Assembly: GCF_000971155.1 (NCBI RefSeq)
Contig: NZ_BBLX01000001.1
Span: 351,879 to 415,878 of the forward strand
Source: Demequina maris
GTDB lineage: Bacteria; Actinomycetota; Actinomycetes; Actinomycetales; Demequinaceae
Length of the DNA: 64,000 nt
Direction: 5' to 3'
A program made the translations under genes and the position numbers. Of this stretch, positions 51,347-58,745 are shown in pieces; positions within the stretch are counted from its first letter, which is position 1; each line of letters opens with the position of its first letter. The notes below the pieces were generated by a model. That model saw only the letters and a list, made by a program, of their open reading frames with translations, was not told where the DNA came from and ran no database searches.

Positions 51347-52756
51347 TCACTCCCCCGCGAGGGTGCCGGCGACGACGGCGCGCGCCTCGGCGAGCTCCTG
51401 GTCCGCCGCCACCTCGAGGTGGGCGCGCGTGAGGCCCTTGGCGTGGCCAGCGACGACGCCCTTGATCGCGGCCGTCTTGGCGCGGTCGACGACGTTGCGC
51501 ACGACGGCGCCGGACACGTGCCGCGACGCGTCGCCGTGCGCGAAGATGCGGGACACGCCGGCGTCGATGAGCCCCCGTGCGGTGGCGTCGCGGTCGCCGC
51601 CGTGCGCGTCGAGCTCGGCCTGCGCGAGCGGCAGCGCGGACGTGAGGTACTTGCCGAAGATGTCCGCCGTCGCCTCGGGGCTGGGGCGCGAGATCTCGAT
51701 CTTCACGTCGAGGCGGCCGGGGCGCAGGATCGCGGGGTCGATCATGTCCTCGCGGTTCGACGCCCCGATGACGATGACGTTGCCGAGCGCCTCGACGCCG
51801 TCGAGCTCGGTGAGCAGCTGCGGCACGATCGTGGTCTCCATGTCGGAGCTCACGCCGGAGCCGCGGGCGCGGAACAGAGCGTCCATCTCGTCGAAGAAGA
51901 CGACGACCGGGGCGCCCGAGTGCGCCTTGGCACGGGCGCGCTCGAAGATGGTGCGGATGTAGCGCTCGGTCTCGCCCACGTACTTGTTGAGCAGCTCCGG
52001 TCCCTTGACGGACAGGAAGTACGAGCGGTCCGCGCCCACGGCCTCGGCGAGCGAGTGCGCGACGGCCTTCGCGATGAGCGTCTTGCCGCAGCCGGGGGGG
52101 CCGTAGAGCAGCAGGCCGCGCGGCGGGCGCAGCGCGTGCTCGCGGTACAGCTCGGGGTGGACGAGCGGGAGCTCGATCGCGTCGCGGATGCGCTCGATCT
52201 GCGGGGTGAGGCCGCCGATCGACGAGTAGTCGATGTCCGGCACCTCCTCGAGCAGCAGCGCCTCGACGCCCGTGCGCTCGACCTTCTCCGTCGCGAAGCC
52301 GGTGCGCGGGTCGATGATGACGGTGTCGCCCTCGTGCACGCGGCGCGGGGCGTCGCCTCCCACGAGCGTGACGACGCGCTCGTCCTCGCCGCGCGACACC
52401 ACGAGGAGACGGTCCTCGTCGACGACCTCGCGGACGATCGCGGCCTGGCCGGTGCGGTCCGGCTTGGCGACGTCCACGACGACGCTCATGGCGTTGAGCA
52501 GCACCTCGTCGCCGGGCGCGAGGTCCGCCTCGAGCGTGGGCAGCACGGCCACGCGCAGGCGGCGGCCGCTCGCGACCACGTCGGCGTTGCGGCCGGACCA
52601 CTCGACGAAGGTGGCGAAGGTCTGCGGCGGCTGCGAGGCCTCCGCGAGCTTCTCGCGCATCTCGCCGATCTGGTCGCGCGCGAGCGTGAGCAGGCGCTGC
52701 AGCTCCGCGTTCTGGCGCTCGAGGCGCGCGATGACGTCCTGGGCCTCGGCCACCAT
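51347..52756 (-). CDS. arc: Proteasome-type AAA ATPase ARC (Mpa)
   Basis: A 469-residue ring ATPase that binds Pup and unfolds pupylated proteins. The N-terminal coiled coil ([20 protein letters not shown]) is the Pup-docking part, followed by two OB domains (about 50-170), then the AAA domain: Walker [20 protein letters not shown], Walker [13 protein letters not shown], sensor and Arg-finger region [20 protein letters not shown]. It ends [10 protein letters not shown] and lacks the C-terminal Gly-Gln-Tyr-Leu tail used to dock on the 20S proteasome. ATG at 52756 overlaps the trmI stop (TGATG). An alternative use as a stand-alone unfoldase is likely. Confidence 0.95.
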   Translation of the reverse strand: MVAEAQDVIARLERQNAELQRLLTLARDQIGEMREKLAEASQPPQTFATFVEWSGRNADVVASGRRLRVAVLPTLEADLAPGDEVLLNAMSVVVDVAKPDRTGQAAIVREVVDEDRLLVVSRGEDERVVTLVGGDAPRRVHEGDTVIIDPRTGFATEKVERTGVEALLLEEVPDIDYSSIGGLTPQIERIRDAIELPLVHPELYREHALRPPRGLLLYGPPGCGKTLIAKAVAHSLAEAVGADRSYFLSVKGPELLNKYVGETERYIRTIFERARAKAHSGAPVVVFFDEMDALFRARGSGVSSDMETTIVPQLLTELDGVEALGNVIVIGASNREDMIDPAILRPGRLDVKIEISRPSPEATADIFGKYLTSALPLAQAELDAHGGDRDATARGLIDAGVSRIFAHGDASRHVSGAVVRNVVDRAKTAAIKGVVAGHAKGLTRAHLEVAADQELAEARAVVAGTLAGE

Positions 52757-53751
52757 CAGTCCTCCTCGGCCGCGGCGTCGCGCGCGGTCGTCGCGTCGCG
52801 GCGCACCTTGCGGATCTTCTTCTCCGACACGGCGCGCTCGCCCAGGTCCTCCGGGCTCCACTGCTCCTCGTGCGGGTAGGCGCCCTTCGCGGGACGGCGC
52901 GTGCGGCGCGGCGGCTCGACCCCGGGGGCCATGCGGCGCGCGGTGAGCAGGAAGCCGGTGTGGCCGATCATGCGGTGGTCGGGGCGCACCGCGAGGCCCT
53001 CGAGGTGCCACGTGCGCACCATCGACTCCCACGCGCGCGGCTCGGTGAAGCCGCCGTGCTCGCGCAGGTCCTCGGCGAGGCGGGACAGCTGCGTCGTGGT
53101 CGCGACGTAGGCGAGGAAGACGCCGCCGGGCGCCAGCGCATCGGCGGCCGCCTCGATGTTCTCCCACGGGGCGAGCATGTCGAGGATGATGCGGTCGACC
53201 GTGCCGGGCTCGAACACGTCCGCGACGCGGTCGGCGAAGTCGCCGATCTCGAGGCGCCAGGCGGGGTGCGCGCCGCCGAAGTGCGACTCGACGTTGGCGC
53301 GAGCGATGTCCGCGAAGTCCTCGCGGCGCTCGATGCTCACCAGCTGGCCGGCGTCGCCCACCGCGCGCAGCAGCGACATGGTGAGGGCGCCGGAGCCGAC
53401 GCCCGCCTCGACCACGCGCGCGCCCGGGTAGATGTCGGCCATCTGCACGATCTGGCCGGAGTCCTTGGGGTAGACCACCGCGGCGCCGCGCGGCATCGAC
53501 AGCACGAAGTCGCTGAGCAGCGGGCGCAGCACGAGGTAGTCGAAGCCGGCGGTGTTGGTGACGACGGTGCCCTCGGGCTGACCGATGACGTCGTCGTGGT
53601 GGAACATGCCGCGGTGCGTGTGGAACTGCTTGCCGGGCGTGAGGACGATGGTGTGGTGGCGGCCCTTGGCGTCGGTCAGCTGGACACGGTCGCCGGCGCG
53701 GAGCGGGCCCCGGCGCTCGGACGCGCCGACGGGCTCGGAGGTCTGGGTCAT
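52756..53751 (-). CDS. trmI: tRNA (adenine-58-N1) methyltransferase TrmI
   Basis: A 331-residue SAM-dependent enzyme methylating A58 in the T loop of tRNAs. The N-terminal small domain (AGDRVQLTDAKGRHHTIVLTPG) precedes the SAM domain with VVEAGVGSGALTMSLLRAVG, the SIERREDFADIARANVE acidic loop and the catalytic Asp in VDRIILDMLAPWE. The C-terminus beyond residue 285 is a basic tail rich in Arg/Lys. ATG at 53751 is 6 nt after TAGACT. It leads the trmI-arc-dop-pup-pafA cluster, a very conserved actinobacterial order. Confidence 0.95.
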   Translation of the reverse strand: MTQTSEPVGASERRGPLRAGDRVQLTDAKGRHHTIVLTPGKQFHTHRGMFHHDDVIGQPEGTVVTNTAGFDYLVLRPLLSDFVLSMPRGAAVVYPKDSGQIVQMADIYPGARVVEAGVGSGALTMSLLRAVGDAGQLVSIERREDFADIARANVESHFGGAHPAWRLEIGDFADRVADVFEPGTVDRIILDMLAPWENIEAAADALAPGGVFLAYVATTTQLSRLAEDLREHGGFTEPRAWESMVRTWHLEGLAVRPDHRMIGHTGFLLTARRMAPGVEPPRRTRRPAKGAYPHEEQWSPEDLGERAVSEKKIRKVRRDATTARDAAAEED

Positions 53752-53757
53752 GCGGTC

Positions 53758-53763
53758 AGTCTA
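53758..53763 (-). promoter_or_regulatory. Leaderless -10 for trmI-arc-dop
   Basis: TAGACT lies 6 nt upstream of the trmI ATG. Confidence 0.6.
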
Positions 53764-53832
53764 TGGGGCGCGGGGGCCGCGAAGTCCGGGGCCACCGGGG
53801 GCCCGGCAGGCCCCTTCCGCGCGGTGCGCGGC

Positions 53833-53842
53833 GCATCGTCCC
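53833..53842 (+). repeat. Dispersed word GCATCGTCCC, single intergenic copy
   Basis: Located 3 nt after the stop codon of the M50 protease gene, between it and trmI. Confidence 0.6.
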
Positions 53843-53844
53843 TC

Positions 53845-54966
53845 TCAGCTGAGCGCCTCGCGGATCTCCTCGAGCTTGGCCACCCCGACGGGCAGCCCGT
53901 CCTCGTCGGTGACCACGAGCACGTCCGTGCGGCCGAACCACGGCACCACGGCCTCGACCAGCGTCTCGCCCGTCGCGGAGGCGGGGATCTGCGCGCCGCG
54001 CACCACCGGCATCGTGACGGACATGAGCGTCGTGGTGGCGCGCGCCTCCTCGGGCACGGCCTCGGTGAGCGCGACCGGGAAGTGGCCGGCGGCCTGGCCG
54101 TCGGCGGTCAGCACGACCACCTCGCGCGCGCCGGCGGTCGCGGCGACCTGCCGGGCCTGCGCGACGGTGGCGTCGAAGGGCACGCCCACTGCGGGGGCCG
54201 CGAGCGACAGCGCGGTGACCTTCTCGCGGCGGCCGAGCACGGTGGCGGCGCGCAGCTCCGCCGAGGCGGCCGGCCAGATGACCGAGAAGAGGAACATCGC
54301 CCACACGGCCGCGACGATGTCGACGGACCCGCCCGTGAGCAGCGGCACACCCACGGCGAGCACGATGACCGCGATCGCGACGATGCGGCCGCCGTTCGCC
54401 GCCCAGCGGTGGCCCTTCCAGCGGTCGCCGGAGACGCCCCACACGATCGCGTTGACCACGCGCCCGCCGTCCAGCGGCGAGCCGGGCAGGGCGTTGAAGC
54501 CCGCGAGGATGAGGTTGAGCAGACCGGCGTACGACAGGATCCGGCCGGTCATACCGTCGAAGGCGCCCGCCGCCGCGAGGGCGCCGGCGCCGATGACCGC
54601 GTTGGTGATTGGGCCCGCGGCCGCGATGACGCCGATCTCGACGGGGCGCGGGTCCGAGCTGCGGAACTGCGTGTGGCCGCCGAAGAACGTCAGGACGATC
54701 TCCTGGACCTCGCGCCCGAACGCGCGGGCGGCCGCGGTGTGCGCGAGCTCGTGGAGGAAGACCGAGACGAAGAGCAGGATCGCGACCGCGAGGCCGATCG
54801 AGAAGCCCTGACGGCTGAAGCCGTCGGCGCCGGTGCCGTAGAAGGCCGCGAGGATGAGCGCCATCACGATCGTCGAGGGCATGAGGACGACGCGCGCGCC
54901 GAGCACGCGCCCGAGCGTGATGCCGCGCTGCTTGGCGGCGGGGGTGCGGGGCGGGGGCTGGCTCAT
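53845..54966 (-). CDS. Site-2 protease family (M50) membrane metalloprotease
   Basis: A 373-residue intramembrane zinc protease. The metal motif HELAH is in LLFVSVFLHELAHTAAAR near residue 70 and the third ligand Asp in LPGSPLDGGRVVNAI near 155. Six or so helices are followed after residue 235 by a soluble region with two CBS-like repeats (PFDATVAQARQVAATAGARE and GETLVEAVVPWFGRTDVLVV), which may sense an adenosine ligand. Natural substrates (for example anti-sigma factors) are not known. ATG at 54966 is 7 nt after TACCGT; a longer start adds Pro/Arg residues without signals. Divergent from the RecB-like gene. Confidence 0.9.
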   Translation of the reverse strand: MSQPPPRTPAAKQRGITLGRVLGARVVLMPSTIVMALILAAFYGTGADGFSRQGFSIGLAVAILLFVSVFLHELAHTAAARAFGREVQEIVLTFFGGHTQFRSSDPRPVEIGVIAAAGPITNAVIGAGALAAAGAFDGMTGRILSYAGLLNLILAGFNALPGSPLDGGRVVNAIVWGVSGDRWKGHRWAANGGRIVAIAVIVLAVGVPLLTGGSVDIVAAVWAMFLFSVIWPAASAELRAATVLGRREKVTALSLAAPAVGVPFDATVAQARQVAATAGAREVVVLTADGQAAGHFPVALTEAVPEEARATTTLMSVTMPVVRGAQIPASATGETLVEAVVPWFGRTDVLVVTDEDGLPVGVAKLEEIREALS

Positions 54967-54973
54967 GGGGACC

Positions 54974-54979
54974 ACGGTA
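54974..54979 (-). promoter_or_regulatory. Leaderless -10 for the M50 protease gene
   Basis: TACCGT lies 7 nt upstream of the ATG at 54966. Confidence 0.5.
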
Positions 54980-55054
54980 GTGGGCGGCAGCGGCCGTCCC
55001 GGCGCGCGCGGCCGCGCCGTCGCGGTTGTCGGGGCCGATGTCGGAGGGTGCACC

Positions 55055-55060
55055 TAGGGT
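55055..55060 (+). promoter_or_regulatory. Leaderless -10 for the RecB-like nuclease gene
   Basis: TAGGGT lies 6 nt upstream of the ATG at 55067. Confidence 0.6.
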
Positions 55061-55066
55061 GGTCGC

Positions 55067-55900
55067 ATGCCTCGACCGCCAGCCCTCTCCCCCTCCCGTG
55101 CCGGAGACTTCCAGCAGTGCCCGCTGCTATTCCGCTACCGCACGGTGGACCGGCTGCCGGAGCCGCCGTCGGCGGCCGCGACGCTCGGCACGCTCGTGCA
55201 CGCGGTGCTGGAGAAGCTGTACGACCTGCCGGCGCGCGAGCGCACGGTCGAGAGCGCGCACGCGCGGCTCGAGCCGCAGTGGCGGGCCATGCTGGCGAAG
55301 GACCCGGCGCTCGCCGAGCTGCACGAGGACCAGGCCGCGGAGCAGGCGTGGCTCGCGGAGGGCCGGCAGCGCCTGTCCACGTACTTCGACCTCGAGAATC
55401 CCCAGCGCCTCGAGCCGGCCGGCCGCGAGGAGTTCGTCGAGCTGCAGCTCGAGGACGGGCCGCTGCTGCGCGGCATCGTCGACCGCATCGACATCGCCCC
55501 CGACGGCTCGATCCGCATCGTCGACTACAAGACCGGCAAGACGCCCAACCCGCGCTACGGCGAACGCAAGGAACGCTTCCAGATGCGCTTCTACGCGCTC
55601 GTGATCGAGCGGCTCCGCCAGCGCCGTCCCGCGCTGCTGCAGCTGCTGTTCCTCAAGGACGGCGGGCGGCTCGAGATCCGCCCCACCGGGGACGACATCT
55701 CGCAGATCGAGCACGAGATCCGCGAGATCTGGAACGAGATCACCGCGGCCGCGCGGGACGGGCGGTTCCGGACGCGCAAGTCGGCGCTGTGCGGGTGGTG
55801 CAGCTTCCAGGAGCAGTGCCCGGAGTTCGGCGGCGCGGAGCTGCCGCTCGACCCGGATGCGGTCGAGCGCGCCCTGGGCGTCCGTCCCCTCACCGCCTGA
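55067..55900 (+). CDS. RecB-family PD-(D/E)XK exonuclease with Fe-S cysteines
   Basis: A 277-residue single-domain nuclease of the RecB/Cas4-like PDDEXK_1 group. SPSRAGDFQQCPLLFRYR carries the first Cys (near 17), LGTLVHAVLEKLYDLP gives the conserved His, and GIVDRIDIAPDGSIRIVDYKTGK holds the Asp and the DYKTG core. CGWCSFQEQCPEF near 243 gives three more Cys, so a 4Fe-4S cluster like that of AddB/Cas4 is expected. It is widespread in actinobacteria, usually near the proteasome/trmI cluster, with no defined role. There are no CRISPR genes nearby. ATG at 55067 is supported by TAGGGT 6 nt upstream. Confidence 0.9.
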   Translation: MPRPPALSPSRAGDFQQCPLLFRYRTVDRLPEPPSAAATLGTLVHAVLEKLYDLPARERTVESAHARLEPQWRAMLAKDPALAELHEDQAAEQAWLAEGRQRLSTYFDLENPQRLEPAGREEFVELQLEDGPLLRGIVDRIDIAPDGSIRIVDYKTGKTPNPRYGERKERFQMRFYALVIERLRQRRPALLQLLFLKDGGRLEIRPTGDDISQIEHEIREIWNEITAAARDGRFRTRKSALCGWCSFQEQCPEFGGAELPLDPDAVERALGVRPLTA

Positions 55901-56185
55901 GGCGCCGCCCGCCCTCTCCCGCTCCACCCGCTCCCTCCCCGCGGAAGTGGTAGCTGGTGGTCGGTTTCAGGAGATCCGTGCGCGCCATGGGTGACTGGTG
56001 GTCGTTTCAGTGCGAGATCAGCATGCGCGGCCCACTGCCCGCCGCCGCTCGGGCATCCTCACGCGCGGACCAGGCCGCGGCCGGGCCCACCGCGAGACGA
56101 CAACGATCTACCCCTGAGGCGCAGGAACCGCCCGAAAGCGACCACCATCCACCATTTTCCGTGGAGGCGTGAGGGGCTCGAGGGA
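55901..56185. repeat. 285-nt intergenic region with direct repeats
   Basis: CTGGTGGTCGGTTTCAG (55954-55970) and CTGGTGGTCGTTTCAG (55995-56010) are near-identical with a 41-bp period; GAAAGCGACCACCA (56134-56147) is a related inverted copy. No credible gene is seen. The genes on both sides converge. Confidence 0.5.
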
Positions 56186-56875
56186 CTAGGTGTCCTCGCC
56201 GAGCTCGTCGACGACCTCTCCCCCGAGGATCCGCGCCAGCCCGTCGACGTCGAGGCCCGCGAGCGACCTCACGCGGCTGAGACCGAGGCGCGCCTCGATG
56301 GGCACCAGCCGTCGCACGCCGATGGTCGCCGCCCCGGAGGCATACGCCGAGCCGACGCCCGCGGGCGAGTCCTCGAGCGCGACGCAGTCGGCGATGTCGA
56401 CGCCGAGCCGCTCGGCCGCGGTCAGGTAGGGCTCGGGGTGCGGCTTGCCGTGGGTGACCTGGTCGCCCGTGACCACGACCGCGAACGCGTCGGGGGCGCG
56501 CGAGACGAAGGCCTCGGCGAGCATCGAGTACGACATGGTCACGAGCGCGCACGGGATGCCCGCGGTGACGACGTCGTCCAGCAGCGCCCGCGCATCGTCC
56601 ATCCACGGCGTGCGCTGGCGCACCTGGGCCGTGACGCGGCCGAGCAGGTAGGTGATGATCTCGTCGGGGTCGAGCGCGACGCCGCGGTCGATCATGATCT
56701 GCGCCGAGACGGACAACGGGTTGCCGACGAGCTGCAGGCCGTCCTCGTGGGTCCAGCCCACGCCGAACTTCCTGGCGAGCTCGGTCTCCGCCGCGATCCA
56801 GTACGGCTCCGAATCGATCAGGGTGCCGTCCATGTCCCACAGCACGGCGGCCGGGAGCGTCGCCTTCTCATTCAT
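56186..56875 (-). CDS. HAD-superfamily phosphatase (beta-phosphoglucomutase-like)
   Basis: A 229-residue haloacid dehalogenase hydrolase. Motif I is AVLWDMDGTLIDSEPYW (nucleophile Asp and second Asp), motif II VTMSYS, motif III with Lys in TGDQVTHGKPHPEPYL, and motif IV DCVALEDSPAGVGSAYA. A helical cap domain lies between motifs I and II. The class includes phosphoglycolate phosphatase and beta-phosphoglucomutase; the substrate cannot be assigned. ATG at 56875 is 8 nt after TAGACT, an element shared head-to-head with the PAC2 gene promoter. One dispersed word at 56592-56600 encodes Met-Asp-Asp-Ala. Confidence 0.9.
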   Translation of the reverse strand: MNEKATLPAAVLWDMDGTLIDSEPYWIAAETELARKFGVGWTHEDGLQLVGNPLSVSAQIMIDRGVALDPDEIITYLLGRVTAQVRQRTPWMDDARALLDDVVTAGIPCALVTMSYSMLAEAFVSRAPDAFAVVVTGDQVTHGKPHPEPYLTAAERLGVDIADCVALEDSPAGVGSAYASGAATIGVRRLVPIEARLGLSRVRSLAGLDVDGLARILGGEVVDELGEDT

Positions 56876-56883
56876 ATGGGGTG

Positions 56884-56893
56884 AGTCTAGGCT
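56884..56893. promoter_or_regulatory. Overlapping divergent -10 elements for the HAD and PAC2 genes
   Basis: AGTCTAGGCT contains TAGGCT on the plus strand (56888-56893, 6 nt before the PAC2 ATG) and TAGACT on the minus strand (56884-56889, 8 nt before the HAD ATG). The two share two base pairs, so transcription of one should exclude the other. Confidence 0.6.
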
Positions 56894-56899
56894 GGCGCA

Positions 56900-57766
56900 A
56901 TGACAGCCGAGAGCGACCCCGCAGCCCTGGCCGCCGACCAGTCCGTGATGATCGCGGCCTTCGAGGGATGGAACGACGCGGGCTCCGCGGCGTCCTCCGC
57001 GCTCGACCACCTGGCGAAGATGTGGAACGCACGCGAGTACGCGGCTCTCGACCCCGAGGACTACCACGACTTCCAGGTGAGCCGCCCGAGCATCCAGACG
57101 CTCGCGGGCGGCGAGCGGGTCATCTCCTGGCCCGGCACCGTGGTGTCGACCGCGAACGGCCCGTGGGTGGGCGACCGCGACATCGCGCTCGTGCGCGGGA
57201 TCGAGCCGTCGATGCGGTGGCGCCGCTTCTGCCGCGAGATCCTCGACTGCGCCGACGACCTCGAGGTCAAGACGCTCATCACGTGCGGCGCGCTGCTGGT
57301 CGACGCCCCGCACACGCGCCCGCTGCCCACCTTCGTGACGAGCGAGGACGCCCGCGCCCGCGAGGCCTTCGACCTCGAGCGCTCCGACTACGAGGGCCCC
57401 ACCGGCGTCCTCGGCGTGCTGGGCCACGAGGCCGCGCTGCGCGGTATCACCGTGATCTCCGTGTGGGTGGGGGTGCCGCACTACATCGCGCACCCGCCGA
57501 GCCCCAAGGCGACCGTGTCGATCCTGTCGCAGCTCGAGCGCTTCCTGGGCGAGCCGATCGACCTGGGCGACCTGCCCGAGGAGGTCGAGGCGTGGCAGCA
57601 CGGCGCGGACGAGCTCGCGGAGGAGGACGAGGAGATCTCGGCCCACGTCGAGCAGCTGGAGTCCGTCATGGACGAGACGTCCCTGCCGGAGGCGTCGGGC
57701 GACGCGATCGCCGCCGAGTTCGAGAAGTTCCTGCGCCGCCGCGACCTGGGCAACGGCAAGGCCTAG
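56900..57766 (+). CDS. PAC2 family protein
   Basis: A 288-residue member of the PAC2 (proteasome assembly chaperone 2-like) family common in actinobacteria. Conserved MIAAFEGWNDAGSAASSALDHL, the FQVSRPSIQT segment, ISWPGTVVSTANGPW, IALVRGIEPSMRWRRFCREIL, TCGALLVDAPHTRPLP, HEAALRGITVISVWVGVPHYIAHPPSPKA and an acidic C-terminal part are all visible. In eukaryotes and archaea the fold helps proteasome assembly; its bacterial role is not established. This window shows no 20S proteasome, so another role is likely. ATG at 56900 is leaderless. Confidence 0.9.
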   Translation: MTAESDPAALAADQSVMIAAFEGWNDAGSAASSALDHLAKMWNAREYAALDPEDYHDFQVSRPSIQTLAGGERVISWPGTVVSTANGPWVGDRDIALVRGIEPSMRWRRFCREILDCADDLEVKTLITCGALLVDAPHTRPLPTFVTSEDARAREAFDLERSDYEGPTGVLGVLGHEAALRGITVISVWVGVPHYIAHPPSPKATVSILSQLERFLGEPIDLGDLPEEVEAWQHGADELAEEDEEISAHVEQLESVMDETSLPEASGDAIAAEFEKFLRRRDLGNGKA

Positions 57767-57785
57767 CGGCCGGTCCCGCTTCCCG

Positions 57786-57811
57786 GCGCATCGTCCGGCG
57801 GGACGATGCGC
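57786..57811. repeat. Perfect 11-bp hairpin of two dispersed words between convergent genes
   Basis: GCGCATCGTCC (57786-57796) and GGACGATGCGC (57801-57811) are separated by 4 nt. It lies 19 nt after the PAC2 stop and 3 nt after the uppP stop, so it could act as a bidirectional terminator. Confidence 0.85.
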
Positions 57812-57814
57812 GCG

Positions 57815-58678
57815 TCAGGTCGCGCTGATGGCCCCCGCCGCGAGCAGGCCGACGATCGCGCCCGAGGCCGCGATGCGGTAGATCACGAACGGCGTGTAGC
57901 TGTGGTGCGAGATGAGCCTGAGGAACCACACGATCACCGCGTAGCCCACGCCGAAGGCGACGGCCGTAGCGATCGCGGTGTTGAGGAAGCTCGGCGAGCC
58001 GGCCTCCCCCAGCGTGTCCCACTCGGTGAACAGCTCGAAGAAGCCCGAGCCGAGCACCGCGGGGATCGCCAGCAGGAACGAGATGCGGGCGGCGGCCTCG
58101 CGCGTCATGCCGAGGAACAGGCCCATGGTGATGGTGCCGCCCGAGCGGGAGACGCCCGGGATCAGCGCCATCGCCTGCGCGAAGCCCAGCAGGATCGCGT
58201 CCTTGAGGGTGATGTCCTCGAGGTGGCGGCGCTTCTCGCCCATGCGGTCCGCGATCCACAGCACGATCGCGAAGCCCGCGAGCACGAAGGCCGTGATGTA
58301 GAGGTTGCGCAGCGTGGTCTCGATCGTGTCCTTGAACAGGACGCCGAGGATCACGATGGGGAACGAGCCGAGGATGACCCACCAGCCCATGCGCGCGTCG
58401 GGGTCGGCGGCGCCGATGGTGCGGGCCTTCCAGCCCACGGCCTCGCGGTCGAGCAGGGCGCGGAACCACGCCGCGATGATGCGGACGATGTCCTTCCAGA
58501 AGTAGAGGATCACCGCCGCCTCGGTACCGATCTGGATGATCGCGGTGAAGGCGGCGCCCGGGTCCTCGCCGTGCGGGAGCAGCGCGCCGATGACGCGGAT
58601 GTGCGCGCTCGAGGAGATCGGCAGGAACTCCGTGAGTCCCTGCACCAGCCCGAGGATGACTGCTTCCCACCAACCCAT
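57815..58678 (-). CDS. uppP: Undecaprenyl-diphosphate phosphatase
   Basis: A 287-residue membrane enzyme of the BacA/UppP family recycling the lipid carrier for peptidoglycan synthesis; overproduction gives bacitracin resistance in other bacteria. The two active-site segments are VQGLTEFLPISSSAHIRV near residue 12 and LIPGVSRSGGTITMGLFLG near 165. About eight membrane helices are present. ATG at 58678 is 7 nt after TAAGGT; a longer reading overlaps the divergent AKR gene. It converges on the PAC2 gene. Confidence 0.95.
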   Translation of the reverse strand: MGWWEAVILGLVQGLTEFLPISSSAHIRVIGALLPHGEDPGAAFTAIIQIGTEAAVILYFWKDIVRIIAAWFRALLDREAVGWKARTIGAADPDARMGWWVILGSFPIVILGVLFKDTIETTLRNLYITAFVLAGFAIVLWIADRMGEKRRHLEDITLKDAILLGFAQAMALIPGVSRSGGTITMGLFLGMTREAAARISFLLAIPAVLGSGFFELFTEWDTLGEAGSPSFLNTAIATAVAFGVGYAVIVWFLRLISHHSYTPFVIYRIAASGAIVGLLAAGAISAT

Positions 58679-58685
58679 GGCGGCA

Positions 58686-58691
58686 ACCTTA
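58686..58691 (-). promoter_or_regulatory. Leaderless -10 for uppP
   Basis: TAAGGT lies 7 nt upstream of the ATG at 58678. Confidence 0.55.
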
Positions 58692-58732
58692 GTGCCCGCG
58701 TGTTGCGCGCCGGTGACGCCGTCGACCTTCGG

Positions 58733-58738
58733 TAGCGT
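58733..58738 (+). promoter_or_regulatory. Leaderless -10 for the aldo/keto reductase gene
   Basis: TAGCGT lies 7 nt upstream of the ATG at 58746. Confidence 0.55.
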
Positions 58739-58745
58739 CACCCCC

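Noticed and set aside
55067-55900. RecB-like protein as Cas4 of a CRISPR system
   Set aside because: No CRISPR repeats or other cas genes exist in the window; the domain form is common in actinobacteria without CRISPR.
55957-56172. A 71-codon frame in the RecB-like/HAD gap
   Set aside because: It covers the direct repeats, has no ribosome binding site or leaderless -10, and its residues look like random translation of repeat DNA.
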